Assembly: GCA_003725745.1 (NCBI GenBank) | Contig: RHDP01000001.1 | Span: forward strand, 2,571,501-2,635,500 | From: Streptomyces sp. I6 | GTDB taxonomy: Bacteria > Actinomycetota > Actinomycetes > Streptomycetales > Streptomycetaceae | Length of the DNA: 64,000 nucleotides | Direction: 5' to 3' | Shown here: positions 33,609 through 43,352 of the stretch, in pieces | How the letters are laid out: every line of letters begins with the position of its first letter | Position numbering within the stretch: the stretch's first letter is position 1 | The notes under the pieces: generated by a model | Database searches by the model: none | The model's input: only the letters and a program-made list of their open reading frames with translations | Told to the model about the DNA's origin: nothing | Made by a program: the position numbers and the translations under genes

Positions 33609-36338
33609 TCAGCCGGTGTTGCGCAGTCCGGCCGCGACGCCGTTGACGGTCAGCAGCAGCGCCCGCGACAGCAGCGGGTCGGCCGCCTCGCCGCGCTCTG
33701 CGGCGGCGCGCTGCCGGGCGAGCAGGGAGACCTGGAGGTAGGAGATCGGGTCGAGATAGGCGTCCCGGATCCCGAAGGTCTGCTGAAGCCCCGGGTTGGA
33801 GTCGAGCAGCCGCTCGCCGCCGGTGATGTGCAGCACCTCCCGCACGGTCAGCTCGTGTTCGGCCTCGATGTCGCCGAACACGTGCTTGAGTTCGTCCGGC
33901 ACGAGGGTGTCCACGTAGTGGCGGGCGATCCGCAGGTCGGTCTTGGCGAGCGTCATCTCGACGTTGGAGAGGAAGTTCCGGAAGAAGTGCCACTGCTCGT
34001 ACATCTCCGCCAGGACGGACTCCTGGCCCGCCTCCCGCAGGGCCCGCAGTCCGGAGCCGACGCCGAACCAGCCGGGCACGATCTGCCGTGACTGGGTCCA
34101 GCCGAACACCCAGGGGATCGCGCGCAGCCCGTCCAGTCCGGCGCCGCTGTCGGGGCGGCGGGAGGGCCGGGATCCCAGGTGCAGTTCGGCGAGCTGGTCG
34201 ACGGGGGTGGAGGCGAAGAAGTACGCCGGCAGGTCCGGGTCCTCGACCAGCCTGCGGTAGGCGGCGTGGGCGGCGTCGGAGGCGATGTCCATCGCGGCGT
34301 CCCAGCGGGCGAGGGCCTCGTCGCTCTGCCGGGGCGCGGTGTGCAGGGCGGACGCCTGGAGGGTCGCGGCGACCGTCAGCTCCAGGTTCTCCCTGGCCAG
34401 GGAGGGGATGAGGTACTTGTCGGAGATGACCTCGCCCTGCTCGGTCACCTTGATCTCGCCCTCCAGGGTGCCCCACGGCTGGGCCAGGATCGCCTCGTGG
34501 GTGGGGCCGCCGCCGCGGCCGACGGTGCCGCCGCGGCCGTGGAACAGCCGCAGCCGGACGCCGTAGCGGTGGGCGACGTCCCGGAGTCTGCGCTGGGCCC
34601 GGTGGATCTCCCATTGCGAGGTGGTGATGCCGCCGAACTTGGAGGAGTCGGAGTAGCCGAGCATGACCTCCTGGACGTCGTCGCGCAGGGCGACGAGCCG
34701 GCGGTAGGACGGGTCGGCGAGCATCTCGTCGAGGATGACGTCGGCGGCCCGGAGTTCGTCGGTGGTCTCCAGCAGCGGGACGATGCCGATCCTGGCCCAG
34801 CCTGCGTGCAGATCGACCAGTCCTGCCTCGCGGGCCAGCACTGCGGCGGCGAAGACGTCGTCGGCGCCCTGGCACATCGAGATGATGTAGGACTCGATGA
34901 CCTCGGGCCCGAAGCGCTCGAAGGCTTCCTTGACCGTGTGGAAGACGCCGAGGGTCTTGGCGCCCGCGGCGTCGAGCGGTGCCGGGGTGGGGGCGAGCGG
35001 CCGCCGGGAGCGGAGTTCCTTGGCGAGCAGCTTCTGCCGGTACTCGCGCGGCATGTCGGCGTAGCGCCAGGTCTCCTCGCCGAGCCGGTCGAAGAGCTGG
35101 CCGAGGGCGTGGTGGTGGGCGTCGGCGTGCTCGCGGACGTCCATGGTGGCGAGCTGGAGCCCGAAGGCGGCGAGGGTGCGGATGGTGCGGTCGAGGCGGC
35201 CGTCGGCGAACAGCCCGCCGCGGTGCTCGCGGAGCGACGTCTGTACGAGGGTGAGGTCGTGCAGCAGCTCGGCGGTGCCGAGGTAGTCGCGGCCCTGCTC
35301 GTGGGGGGTGCCCTTGGCGAGCCGCTCGCGGGTGTTGACGAGCTTCTGGCGGATGCAGGTGGCCTTGAGCCGGTAGGGCTCCTCGGCGTTCAGCCGCTTG
35401 TAGCGGGGGCTGATCTCGGGGAGGCGCTCCAGGTCGGTCTGGAGGGACTCCAGCAGTTCTTCGGTGGCGCCGGCATAGCGGATCGAGTTGGACAGCAGTG
35501 CCCGCAGCGAGTCGACGGCCTCCAGGGCGTCGGTGATGCCGTGCTCGTGCTGGAGGATCAGGACCTCGCGGGTGACCTCGGGGGTGACGTTGGGGTTGCC
35601 GTCTCGGTCGCCGCCGATCCAGGTGCCGAAGGTGAGGGGCCGGGTGCCGGGCGGCAGCTCGACACCGGCGCGCTCCAGCTCGGCGGCGAGGTCCTCCAGG
35701 ACGTCCCCGACGGCTCCGGCGTGGAGTTCGTCGAGGTAGTAGATGGCGTTGCGGGCCTCGTCGGCGGGCTCGGGGCGTACGACGCGGAGCTCGTCGGTCT
35801 GCCAGATGAGGTCGATGCTCTCGGCGAGCCGCAGGTCGTGCCGGCGGCGGTCGGCGGGGTTGACCGGGGTCTCCAGCAGTTCGGCGATCCGCCGGAGCTT
35901 GTTGAGCACGGAGCGGCGGGCCGCCTCGGTGGGGTGTGCGGTGAAGACCGGCCGCACATTGAGGTGGCGGACGGTCTCGCGCAGGTGATCGGGGTCCGCC
36001 TCCTTGAGCATGTCGGCGGTGCGGGACAGCAGCCCGCCCTCGGCGGCGCGGCGCTCGCGCAGTTCGCGGCCGCGGTGCACCTGCTCGCTGACGTTGGCAA
36101 GATGGAAGTACGTGGAGAATGCACGCACCAGCTTGGCAGCGGTGTCCAGGTCGGTTTCCCCGAGCAGTTCCGCGGCGGCGGCGCCGTCGGAACGGGTCAG
36201 GGCGCGTACGCGTTCGACGAGGTCGAGGAGTTCGGGACCTTCCTGCCGTACGAGGGTCTCGCCCAGCAGATCGCCCAATCGGCGGATGTCGGAACGCAGC
36301 TCGGCGCTGGCGGATGAGGTCTGGTCGGCACTGCTCAC
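33609..36338 (-). CDS. ppc: Phosphoenolpyruvate carboxylase
   Basis: 909 residues, GTG with AGGAG 9 nt upstream. It forms oxaloacetate from PEP and bicarbonate to refill the TCA cycle. Catalytic signatures: [12 protein letters not shown] (essential His, ~150), [19 protein letters not shown] (~590) and [14 protein letters not shown] (~640, phosphate/PEP loop). The C-terminus ends in the usual [11 protein letters not shown], whose terminal Asn-Thr-Gly is standard for the aspartate-sensitive bacterial enzyme. Confidence 0.97.
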   Translation of the reverse strand: MSSADQTSSASAELRSDIRRLGDLLGETLVRQEGPELLDLVERVRALTRSDGAAAAELLGETDLDTAAKLVRAFSTYFHLANVSEQVHRGRELRERRAAEGGLLSRTADMLKEADPDHLRETVRHLNVRPVFTAHPTEAARRSVLNKLRRIAELLETPVNPADRRRHDLRLAESIDLIWQTDELRVVRPEPADEARNAIYYLDELHAGAVGDVLEDLAAELERAGVELPPGTRPLTFGTWIGGDRDGNPNVTPEVTREVLILQHEHGITDALEAVDSLRALLSNSIRYAGATEELLESLQTDLERLPEISPRYKRLNAEEPYRLKATCIRQKLVNTRERLAKGTPHEQGRDYLGTAELLHDLTLVQTSLREHRGGLFADGRLDRTIRTLAAFGLQLATMDVREHADAHHHALGQLFDRLGEETWRYADMPREYRQKLLAKELRSRRPLAPTPAPLDAAGAKTLGVFHTVKEAFERFGPEVIESYIISMCQGADDVFAAAVLAREAGLVDLHAGWARIGIVPLLETTDELRAADVILDEMLADPSYRRLVALRDDVQEVMLGYSDSSKFGGITTSQWEIHRAQRRLRDVAHRYGVRLRLFHGRGGTVGRGGGPTHEAILAQPWGTLEGEIKVTEQGEVISDKYLIPSLARENLELTVAATLQASALHTAPRQSDEALARWDAAMDIASDAAHAAYRRLVEDPDLPAYFFASTPVDQLAELHLGSRPSRRPDSGAGLDGLRAIPWVFGWTQSRQIVPGWFGVGSGLRALREAGQESVLAEMYEQWHFFRNFLSNVEMTLAKTDLRIARHYVDTLVPDELKHVFGDIEAEHELTVREVLHITGGERLLDSNPGLQQTFGIRDAYLDPISYLQVSLLARQRAAAERGEAADPLLSRALLLTVNGVAAGLRNTG

Positions 36339-36485
36339 AGGTGCGGCTCCTTGCAGTGTTTGAGCACGTCTGGAGGTTTTCCGGAGGCTTCGCGGACCGC
36401 GCTGTCCGACGACTCCAAGGATAGGTGTCGGGTCGCGCGCCGCTGTCCACCACCCCTCTTGCCGCGAGGCTTCGCGCTGCCATAC

Positions 36486-36514
36486 TTACGTTCCCGTAGG
36501 TTACGGTTCCGTAG
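36486..36514. promoter_or_regulatory. Candidate TetR operator: two adjacent near-palindromes
   Basis: TTACGTTCCCGTAG (36486-36499) and TTACGGTTCCGTAG (36501-36514) are adjacent copies with a 15-bp period. Each is a dyad with TACG(G) and (C)CGTA arms. They lie ~43-70 nt before the desaturase start. The TetR gene directly downstream of the desaturase is the obvious candidate ligand-responsive repressor; this link is inference. Confidence 0.6.
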
Positions 36515-36556
36515 CCACATGGTTCCGTCGCACCCTCACCCCCCAGGGGACTCCCC

Positions 36557-37537
36557 ATGACCACAAGCCCTGATGTGATCGACGACGCCCGGAAGTCGTC
36601 CGCTCCCGACCTTCCGTCCGCCACGCTGGGCGCCGACAGCAAGCGCTCGATCGAGCAGATCGCCCTGCTGCTGTTCATCACGGTGCCCTTCCTCGCGCTG
36701 CTGGCGGCGGTGCCGCTGGCGTGGGGCTGGGGTGTGAGCTGGCTCGACCTCGGGCTGCTGGTGGCGATGTACTACATCGGCTGCCACGGCATCACGATCG
36801 GCTTCCACCGCTACTTCACCCATGGTTCCTTCAAGGCGAAGCGGCCGCTGCGGATCGCGCTGGCGGTCATGGGGTCGCTGGCCGTGGAAGGTCCGCTGGT
36901 GCGGTGGGTGGCCGACCACCGCAAGCACCACAGGTTCTCCGACGCCGAGGGCGACCCGCATTCGCCGTGGCGGTTCGGCGAGACGGTCCCGGCGCTGATG
37001 AAGGGCCTCTGGTGGGCTCACATCGGCTGGATGTTCGACGAGGAGCAGACCCCGCAGCACAAGTACGCACCGGATCTGATCAAGGACCCGGCGGTCCGGG
37101 CGGTCTCTCGCCAGTTCGCGCTCTGGACGGTCGTGTCCCTGGCGATCCCCCCGCTGGTCGGCGGACTGGTGACGATGTCGTGGTGGGGCGCGTTCACCGC
37201 GTTCTTCTGGGGCTCGCTGGTCCGGGTCGCCCTGCTGCACCATGTGACGTGGTCGATCAACTCGATCTGCCACGCGGTCGGCAAGCGCCCGTTCAAGTCG
37301 CGCGACCGCTCGGGGAACGTGTGGTGGCTCGCCGTGCTGTCGTGCGGTGAGTCATGGCACAACCTGCACCACGCCGACCCGACGAGCGCGCGGCACGGTG
37401 TGATGCGCGGGCAGATCGACTCCAGCGCCCGGCTGATCCGCTGGTTCGAGAAGGCGGGCTGGGCGTACGACGTGCGTTGGCCGAGTGCGGACCGGATCGC
37501 CGCCCGGCGCCGGGAGGAAGCCGCGGAGGCGGCATGA
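36557..37537 (+). CDS. Membrane fatty-acyl-CoA desaturase (delta-9 type)
   Basis: 326 residues with a GGGGA ahead of the ATG. It carries the three diiron His boxes of stearoyl-CoA-type desaturases: HRYFTH (~95), H-R-K-H-H (~120) and WHNLHHADP (~262), with TM pairs at ~35-75 and ~195-235. It introduces a cis double bond into acyl chains and so adjusts membrane fluidity. It overlaps the TetR gene by 4 nt and has a palindromic operator candidate upstream. Confidence 0.92.
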   Translation: MTTSPDVIDDARKSSAPDLPSATLGADSKRSIEQIALLLFITVPFLALLAAVPLAWGWGVSWLDLGLLVAMYYIGCHGITIGFHRYFTHGSFKAKRPLRIALAVMGSLAVEGPLVRWVADHRKHHRFSDAEGDPHSPWRFGETVPALMKGLWWAHIGWMFDEEQTPQHKYAPDLIKDPAVRAVSRQFALWTVVSLAIPPLVGGLVTMSWWGAFTAFFWGSLVRVALLHHVTWSINSICHAVGKRPFKSRDRSGNVWWLAVLSCGESWHNLHHADPTSARHGVMRGQIDSSARLIRWFEKAGWAYDVRWPSADRIAARRREEAAEAA

Positions 37538-38208
37538 TTGAGGGCGTGGCGATCGACGGCAGCAGCACCAGCAGTGAGAAGCCCCGGCGGGGGCGCAGGG
37601 TCCGGATGACCGCGGCGGAGCGCCGTCAGCAGCTGCTCGACATCGGTCGCACGCTCTTCGCGGCGAAGGGCTTCGAGGGCACGTCGGTGGAGGAGATCGC
37701 GGCGAAGGCCGGGGTGTCCAAGCCGGTGGTGTACGAGCACTTCGGCGGCAAGGAGGGCCTGTACGCGGTGGTGGTCGACCGGGAGATGCGCCAGCTCCTG
37801 GACATGGTGACCGGGGCACTGACCGCGGGGCATCCGAGGGAGCTGCTGGAGCAGGCGGCGTTCGCGCTGCTGGACTACATCGAGACGTACACGGACGGGT
37901 TCCGCATCCTGGTCCGTGACTCGCCGGTGGCCCAGTCGACGGGCACGTTCGCGTCGCTGATCAGCGATATCGCCACGCAGGTCGAGGACATCCTCGGGCT
38001 GGAGTTCAAGGCCAGGGGCTTCGACCCGAAGCTGGCGCCGCTGTACGCGCAGGCGCTGGTGGGGATGGTGGCGCTCACCGGCCAGTGGTGGCTGGACGCC
38101 CGCAAGCCGAAGAAGGCGGAGGTCGCGGCACATCTGGTGAATCTGGCCTGGCACGGGCTGGACGGACTGGAGCAGAAGCCGCGCCTGATAGGGCACCGCA
38201 AGAGCTGA
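37534..38208 (+). CDS. TetR family transcriptional regulator
   Basis: 224 residues, ATG overlapping the desaturase stop (ATGA). HTH at ~28-75: R-Q-Q-L-L-D-I-G-R-T-L-F-A-A-K-G-F-E-G, then S-V-E-E-I-A-A-K-A-G-V-S-K and VYEHFGGKEGLY. The C-terminal ~140 residues are the all-helical ligand/dimer domain. Co-transcribed with the desaturase, so probably its fatty-acid-responsive repressor, acting at the upstream paired dyads. Confidence 0.9.
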   Translation: MIEGVAIDGSSTSSEKPRRGRRVRMTAAERRQQLLDIGRTLFAAKGFEGTSVEEIAAKAGVSKPVVYEHFGGKEGLYAVVVDREMRQLLDMVTGALTAGHPRELLEQAAFALLDYIETYTDGFRILVRDSPVAQSTGTFASLISDIATQVEDILGLEFKARGFDPKLAPLYAQALVGMVALTGQWWLDARKPKKAEVAAHLVNLAWHGLDGLEQKPRLIGHRKS

Positions 38209-38818
38209 GCCGGCACGGCACGGCGCGGCGCGGGCACGAAGCGTGCGCGCCGGGCGTGCGGATGCACGGGTGTGCGGATGTACGGGTGTGCGGATGTACG
38301 GGTGTGCCGAGTGCGTGCGCGCCGGGTGTGCGGATGTACGGGTGTGCCGGGCGTGCGGATTCGCGGTGGGGGGTGCGCCGAGGCCCTGGGGCGTGCCGGT
38401 GCGCGGCGGGGTGCGGGGTGCCGCGGTGAGGGTGTGCGCGCCCGGGCATGCCGGTGCAGGTGCGGGGGGGGTGCAGGGGGTGCCGAGTGCGTGCGCGGTG
38501 CGCGAGACGACCGCATGGACGCCTGCGCACCGCGCCGGTCTCGCGCGTATCACGCGTATCGCGCGGGCGGGGTACCCACGAGAAGCGGTGACGCACCGCG
38601 CGCCACCCCGCACACCGTGGGAGTCACCCGCACCGCGCCGGCACCCACGCGCGTACGGAGAGCGGGCGCCGGTCCCGGCCGGCGCCCGCTGCGCGCTCAT
38701 CGCGGAAGGGGCCGGCCGGGCCGGTCGTCCCGTCGGCTCCGGGAACTCCCACCGGATCCCGCGGGATCCCAGCGGCCGCCGCGGACGGCGAGCGGCGGCG
38801 GCTTGGTGGCCTCGGTCG
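38209..38818. other. Repeat-rich intergenic region
   Basis: About 610 nt between the convergent TetR and tam genes with no supported gene. Positions 38254-38310 hold three tandem copies of a 16-bp GTGTGCGGATGTACGG unit, with two more partial copies near 38327-38350. The rest is unusually rich in GTGCG and low-complexity G/C. Confidence 0.5.
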
Positions 38819-39640
38819 TCAACGCGGTTTGCGGGCGATGGCGAAGACGCGGCGGAACGGGAACACCGTCCCGTACGGCCCGGGCGGATAGGCCTTGCGG
38901 AGCAGATCACGGTACTGGGAGAGGAACTCGTCGGTGGCTTCCCGGTCTTCCCCGAGCGCGGTGAGGACGGGGCGCAGCGCGGTGCCCTTCACCCAGTCCA
39001 GGACGGGGTCCTCGCCGGCGAGCATCTGGAGGTAGGTCGTCTCCCAGGTGTCCGTGTCGCAGCCGAGGTCGGCGAGCCGGAGCAGGTAGTCGGCCGGGTC
39101 CAGCACATGGACGAAACGGCGGCCCTGGTCTGCGAGGCGGTCGCGCCATTGCGGCGTGTCGCAGAGTTCTCCGAGCAGCGCGTGGCTGGGCGAGGTGAAG
39201 TTGCCGGGTACCTGGAAGGCGAAGGTGCCGCCGGGTGCGAGGCCGTCGATCCAGGCGGCGAAGGACTCGGGGTGGTTGGGCACCCACTGGAGCGCCGCGT
39301 TCGACACGATGAGGTCGTAGGGCTCGTCGGGGGTCCAGTGGGCGGCGTCGGCGAGGCGGAAGTCGATCCAGCCGCCGCCGGTCGTGGTACCGGCGTACTC
39401 CGTCTCGGCGCGGGCGAGCATCTCGGGTGAGAGGTCGAATCCGGTGATCCGCGCGTCCGGCCAGCGGTCGGCGAGCAGCACGGTCACGTTGCCCGGGCCG
39501 CAGCCGAGGTCGGCGATGCGGGGCGGCCGATTCGCGTGGGGCAGTTCGGGTATGCGGCCGAGGAGATCGAGGAACGGGCGGGCCCGATGCCCGGAGTGCC
39601 GAAGGTACTGCTGTGGATCCCAGGTTGGAACGGAATGCAT
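38819..39640 (-). CDS. tam: Trans-aconitate 2-methyltransferase
   Basis: 273 residues, ATG with GGGGGA 8 nt upstream. It is a class I SAM methyltransferase: IADLGCGPGNVT (~41-52), G-F-D-L-S-P-E-M-L and N-A-A-L-Q-W-V-P. It methyl-esterifies trans-aconitate, a spontaneous isomer that inhibits aconitase. The divergent MarR-family gene with a palindrome between them is the tam/tamR arrangement described in S. coelicolor. Confidence 0.9.
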   Translation of the reverse strand: MHSVPTWDPQQYLRHSGHRARPFLDLLGRIPELPHANRPPRIADLGCGPGNVTVLLADRWPDARITGFDLSPEMLARAETEYAGTTTGGGWIDFRLADAAHWTPDEPYDLIVSNAALQWVPNHPESFAAWIDGLAPGGTFAFQVPGNFTSPSHALLGELCDTPQWRDRLADQGRRFVHVLDPADYLLRLADLGCDTDTWETTYLQMLAGEDPVLDWVKGTALRPVLTALGEDREATDEFLSQYRDLLRKAYPPGPYGTVFPFRRVFAIARKPR

Positions 39641-39722
39641 GTGTGATCCCCCTTGCTGGAATGTTCATCGGAACCGGAAGAGAGTTCCGGCCCGACCATG
39701 CCCAATAGTCCATCCAAATATA

Positions 39723-39736
39723 TCTTGATCTCAAGA
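39723..39736. promoter_or_regulatory. TamR-type operator palindrome
   Basis: TCTTGA-TC-TCAAGA is a perfect 6-bp inverted repeat with a 2-bp spacer, set in an A/T-rich stretch of the 131-bp region between tam and tamR. Its place and form fit a MarR-family operator controlling both divergent genes. Confidence 0.75.
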
Positions 39737-39771
39737 GACTTCACGTCGACAGACCCTCTACACTGATCGCC

Positions 39772-40269
39772 ATGGAGGACGAGGTCGACCGACTGGTCGC
39801 TGCCTGGCGCCGCGAGCGCCCCGACCTCGACGTGGAACCGCTCGAGGTGCTCAGCCGCGTCTCCAGACTCGCGCGCCACTTGGACCGCGCGCGCAGGATC
39901 GCGTTCGCCGAGCACCATCTGGAGCCCTGGGAGTTCGACGTCCTGACGTCCCTGCGGCGCGCGGGCGCACCGTACCAGCTGTCGCCGGGCCAGCTGCTCA
40001 CCCAGACACTGGTCACCTCGGGCACGATGACCAACCGTATCGACCGGCTCGCCAAGAAGGGCCTGGTCGAGCGGCTCCCCGACCCCAGCGACCGGCGCGG
40101 CGTGCTGGTACGGCTCACCGCCGAGGGACGGGACCGCGCCGACCAGGCGCTCGCCGGGCTCCTCGACCAGGAGCGCGCGATCCTGGCCGAGCTGTCCCGT
40201 GCACAGCGCGTCGAACTCGCCGGACTGCTACGCCAGTTGACCGCCCCGTTCGACAACATCCCCGGCTGA
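39772..40269 (+). CDS. tamR: MarR-family regulator, TamR-like
   Basis: 165 residues. N-terminal helical region with W-R-R-E-R-P-D-L-D-V-E-P-L, a winged HTH at ~70-120 (S-P-G-Q-L-L-T-Q-T-L-V-T-S-G-T-M-T-N-R-I-D-R-L) and the wing DPSDRRGVLVRLT. In S. coelicolor, TamR responds to aconitate and citrate and controls tam. Its end overlaps the convergent response regulator by 42 bp. Confidence 0.9.
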   Translation: MEDEVDRLVAAWRRERPDLDVEPLEVLSRVSRLARHLDRARRIAFAEHHLEPWEFDVLTSLRRAGAPYQLSPGQLLTQTLVTSGTMTNRIDRLAKKGLVERLPDPSDRRGVLVRLTAEGRDRADQALAGLLDQERAILAELSRAQRVELAGLLRQLTAPFDNIPG

Positions 40270-41013
40270 CGACGTCAGCTCCGCGGGGCCGACCCCGGCC
40301 CGGCGGGCCAGTGCCACCGCCGCCAGGGTCGAATGGACGCCGAGTTTGCCCAGCACGTTCTGCATATGGGTGCGCACGGTGTGCGGGGAGAGGAAGAGCC
40401 GCTCCGCGACCGCCTTGCGGCCCAGACCGGCCACCATGCACCGCAGGACCTCCTGCTCGCGCGGGGTGAGCGACTCCACGAGCCGCTCGCTCTCGGTGCG
40501 GTGCTTGCGCGCGGCGGTGAGTTCCCGCAGCACGCCGGTGAGCAGCGCGGGAGGCAGATGTGTCTCGTCGCGCAGCACACCGCGGATCACGGTGAGCAGC
40601 CGCTGCAGCGAGCAGTCCTTGGCCACCCAGCCCGACGCTCCCGCCTGGAGCGCCGGCGCTGCCCGGCGCGGATCGTCCTTCTCGGCGAGGACGACGGTGC
40701 GCACGGCGGGCCGCGCCGTGCGGACCGCGGCGACCAGGGAGATCCCGTCGACGAAGGCGTCCCCGTTGTCGGGGACGGCACGCGCGACCACGGGGATCCG
40801 CGGCGCCGTCGCCGTCCCCAGATCGGCGTCGACCAGCATCACGTCGAATCTGCGCCCTTCGGCGGCGGCGCGCTCGAGGCAGCGCAGCGCGGCCGGGCCA
40901 CTGCCCGCGGCGGCGACCTCGACGTCCGGCTCGGCGGCGAGTGCCGCGGCGAGGGACTCGGCGAAGATCCGGTGGTCGTCCACGACGAGAACCCGGATAC
41001 GGACCACAGACAC
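40228..41013 (-). CDS. LuxR/NarL-type response regulator
   Basis: About 260 residues. Receiver domain starts R-V-L-V-V-D-D-H-R-I-F-A-E-S-L with a plausible phospho-acceptor Asp in FDVMLVDADLG. Then V-V-L-A-E-K-D-D and G-A-S-G-W-V-A-K-D-C, and a LuxR HTH at the C-terminus (LTPREQEVLRCMVAGLGRKAVAERL, written in pieces: LTPREQEVL and VRTHMQNVLGKLGV). Starts GTG 41013 or GTG 41007; the second has GGGGG 6 nt upstream. The predicted receiver has an insertion of ~15 residues after the Asp. No kinase adjacent. Confidence 0.85.
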   Translation of the reverse strand: MSVVRIRVLVVDDHRIFAESLAAALAAEPDVEVAAAGSGPAALRCLERAAAEGRRFDVMLVDADLGTATAPRIPVVARAVPDNGDAFVDGISLVAAVRTARPAVRTVVLAEKDDPRRAAPALQAGASGWVAKDCSLQRLLTVIRGVLRDETHLPPALLTGVLRELTAARKHRTESERLVESLTPREQEVLRCMVAGLGRKAVAERLFLSPHTVRTHMQNVLGKLGVHSTLAAVALARRAGVGPAELTSSAGDVVERGGQLA

Positions 41014-41255
41014 CCCCAGGCTGCGTTTTCCGGCGGAGGCCACGCATCGACGGGCACGGCGCCCGGCAGGAGAGGGGGACCGTCACGGCCGCCGCCGCGA
41101 TTGACCACTACCCCACCCCGGGCGTCGTACCCGACTGACTCGCCCCCTGATCAGCACCGGCCCCCACCGGTGCACGTGCTTCAGAGTACGGCCGGTGGCC
41201 GCGAGAGGAAGGGCATTTGCAGAACTGGTTGCACGCTGTGTTTAGGGTGTGGCGC

Positions 41256-41702
41256 ATGTTTCGTTTTGAGACTGAAGTCGACAAAGAACGGCTCAGCCTG
41301 CTCGGCGATCGGCTGGACGCCGCCAACGCCCAGCGCTCCCCGGCGATGCGCGCCCTGACGGCGAGCCAGCACAAGGACGAAGTCCCCCTGCAGGTCTGGG
41401 TGGTGGAGGAGGCGACCGGTCAGCTGGCCGCGGGCCTGACGGGCCGCACCTGGGCGCGCTGGCTCCATGTCGACCTCCTCTGGGTCGACACCCCGCACCG
41501 CGGTGCGGGGCTGGGCTCCCAGCTCCTCGCCGCGGCCGAGCGCGAGGCCCGCGTCGGGCGCGGCTGCTCCTGGTCCCGGCTGGAGACATGGGACTTCCAG
41601 GCCCCCGGCTTCTACCGGAAGCACGGATACGAGATCGTCGGCCGGGTGCCCGACTACCCGCCGGGTGTCACGGAATACCTCCTGGCCAAGCATCTCGGCT
41701 GA
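41256..41702 (+). CDS. GNAT family N-acetyltransferase
   Basis: 148 residues from ATG 41256 (MFRFETEVD). Conserved W-L-H-V-D-L-L-W-V-D, acetyl-CoA loop P-H-R-G-A-G-L-G-S-Q-L-L (~85-97) and W-D-F-Q-A-P-G-F-Y-R-K-H-G-Y-E (~118-132). Belongs to the short GNAT group common in actinobacteria; substrate unknown. Confidence 0.85.
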   Translation: MFRFETEVDKERLSLLGDRLDAANAQRSPAMRALTASQHKDEVPLQVWVVEEATGQLAAGLTGRTWARWLHVDLLWVDTPHRGAGLGSQLLAAAEREARVGRGCSWSRLETWDFQAPGFYRKHGYEIVGRVPDYPPGVTEYLLAKHLG

Positions 41703-41835
41703 ACCCGCGGGCGCGGGCCGCGCCCACCAGGGTCGTCCCAGGTCGTCGGCTTCGGGTGCCCGACGATCAGGCCGGCCCGGCCCGAGGGCGGCCCGGCCTG
41801 CTCAGGGTCGCCAACCGCTTCGGGCCGTCCGCCCT

Positions 41836-41930
41836 GCCCGGGCCCGTCACCCTGCTCGGCTCGTCAACCTCCTCGGGCCCGTCACCCTGCTCGGGCCCGT
41901 CAACCGTTTCGAGCCCGTCAACCGTACTGC
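41836..41930. repeat. Short tandem repeats between GNAT and galE
   Basis: Imperfect copies of (C)GGGCCCGTCA(A/C)CC(...)GCTC recur about five times at ~16-20-bp spacing within the 250-nt region between the convergent GNAT and galE genes. No gene is supported between 41703 and 41952. This is also the place where galK would be expected. Confidence 0.6.
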
Positions 41931-41952
41931 CACCGGAACCGCCCGGCGGCGG

Positions 41953-42918
41953 TCATCCGCCGGCGTGCCGGGCGCGGGCGAAGTCCCAGGCGTCGGCGAC
42001 GATCCCGGCGAGGTCAGGCCGCGACGGGGTCCAGCCGAGCCGTTCCCGTGCGACCTCGGAGGAGGCGACGAGCACGGCAGGGTCTCCGGCACGCCGGGCG
42101 GCAGCGATCTCCGGGACCGGATGGCCGGTGACCCTGCGGACGGTCGCGACGACCTCGCGGACGGAGAAGCCGCTGCCGTTGCCGAGGTTGCAGATCAGAT
42201 GCTCGCCGGAGGAGATCGCGTCCATCGCGAGCAGATGGGCCTCGGCGAGGTCGGCGACGTGAATGTAGTCCCGCACGCAGGTGCCGTCCGGCGTCGGGTA
42301 GTCGTCGCCGAACACGGAGATCGCCTCCCGGCTGCCGAGCGCGACCTGGAGCACCAGCGGGATGAGGTGCGACTCGGGGTCGTGCCGCTCACCGCAGTCG
42401 CCGTAGGCGCCGGCGACGTTGAAGTACCGCAGCGATGCCGCCGCCAGGCCGTGCGCGGTGCACTCACCGCTGATCATGTGGTCGACGGCGAGTTTGGAGG
42501 CACCGTACGGGCTGGTCGGCGCGGTGGGGGCGGACTCGGTGATCGGCACGGAGACCGGCTCGCCGTAGGTGGCCGCCGAGGAGGAGAAGACCAGCTTGCG
42601 GATCCCGGCGGAGCGCATCGCGGCGAGCAGCGCCATCGTCCCGCCCACGTTGTTCTCCCAGTACTTCCCGGGGTGCGTGACCGATTCGCCGACCTGCGAG
42701 AACGCGGCGAAGTGCAGGACGCCGTCAAACGACGGCCCGAGATGGCGGGCGGAGTCCTGGAGCCGGCCCTCGATGAGGTCGGCCCCCTCGGGGACGGCCT
42801 CGCGCATACCCGTGGACAGATCGTCGAGGACGGTGACCTCGTGCCCCGCCTCCAGCAGGTGTGCGGTCACCACACTTCCGACATAGCCGGCACCGCCCGT
42901 CACCAGGTACTTGCTCAC
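41953..42918 (-). CDS. galE: UDP-glucose 4-epimerase
   Basis: 321 residues, GTG start. NAD-binding TGGAGYVGS (~7-15), catalytic S-S-A-A-T-Y-G and Y-G-A-S-K (Tyr/Lys pair ~150), and the substrate-binding N-V-A-G-A-Y motif. It interconverts UDP-glucose and UDP-galactose. It overlaps the galT remnant by 4 nt (GTGA), indicating descent from a galT-galE operon. Confidence 0.94.
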   Translation of the reverse strand: MSKYLVTGGAGYVGSVVTAHLLEAGHEVTVLDDLSTGMREAVPEGADLIEGRLQDSARHLGPSFDGVLHFAAFSQVGESVTHPGKYWENNVGGTMALLAAMRSAGIRKLVFSSSAATYGEPVSVPITESAPTAPTSPYGASKLAVDHMISGECTAHGLAAASLRYFNVAGAYGDCGERHDPESHLIPLVLQVALGSREAISVFGDDYPTPDGTCVRDYIHVADLAEAHLLAMDAISSGEHLICNLGNGSGFSVREVVATVRRVTGHPVPEIAAARRAGDPAVLVASSEVARERLGWTPSRPDLAGIVADAWDFARARHAGG

Positions 42919-43352
42919 TTGTGCGCCACCTCTCGCAGTCGCCGTGCCGCCGCATCCGGCGGCACATCGTCGATGAACACGCTCATGCCGGACTCGGAAC
43001 CGGCGAGGAACTTCGGCTTTCCGGGAGTACGGCGAACGGTGAAGAGCTCGAGGTGCGGCGCGAAGCCGTCGCGCTCACCGCGGGTGCCGCCGCCGAACGG
43101 GGCCTGACGGCAGGCGGAGCGGTACGGCGGCGGCCCGTCGGTACCGAAGGTCCGGTCGAAGCACCTCAAGAGTCCCAGGCGGACCTGTGGGAGTGCTGTG
43201 CGCGCCACTCGCCTGGCGGCGCGACGTACGGAGTCGCGGACCGCGTCGCGTACGGGTACACGGGCGGCGTCACGTACGGCCCCGCGGGAGTCGCCGGGGA
43301 GCGGCTCCCGGCCGTCGGCGGGCCCGGTGGCCGTCTTCTTCACCCAGGGCAC
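42915..43352 (-). pseudogene. galT: 3' remnant of galT (galactose-1-phosphate uridylyltransferase)
   Basis: Only the last ~100 residues are GalT-like: [37 protein letters not shown] and [17 protein letters not shown]. The catalytic HPH region and the rest of the N-terminal two thirds are missing in all frames. The ~45 residues upstream in the open frame are Arg/Val-rich and unrelated. The gene seems truncated near 43190, so the uridylyltransferase is probably inactive. Confidence 0.75.

Noticed and set aside
38243-39430. 395-codon plus-strand frame after the TetR gene
   Set aside because: Cys/Gly/Val-rich product of GTGCGGATG repeats, continuing antisense over tam; no family or ribosome site.
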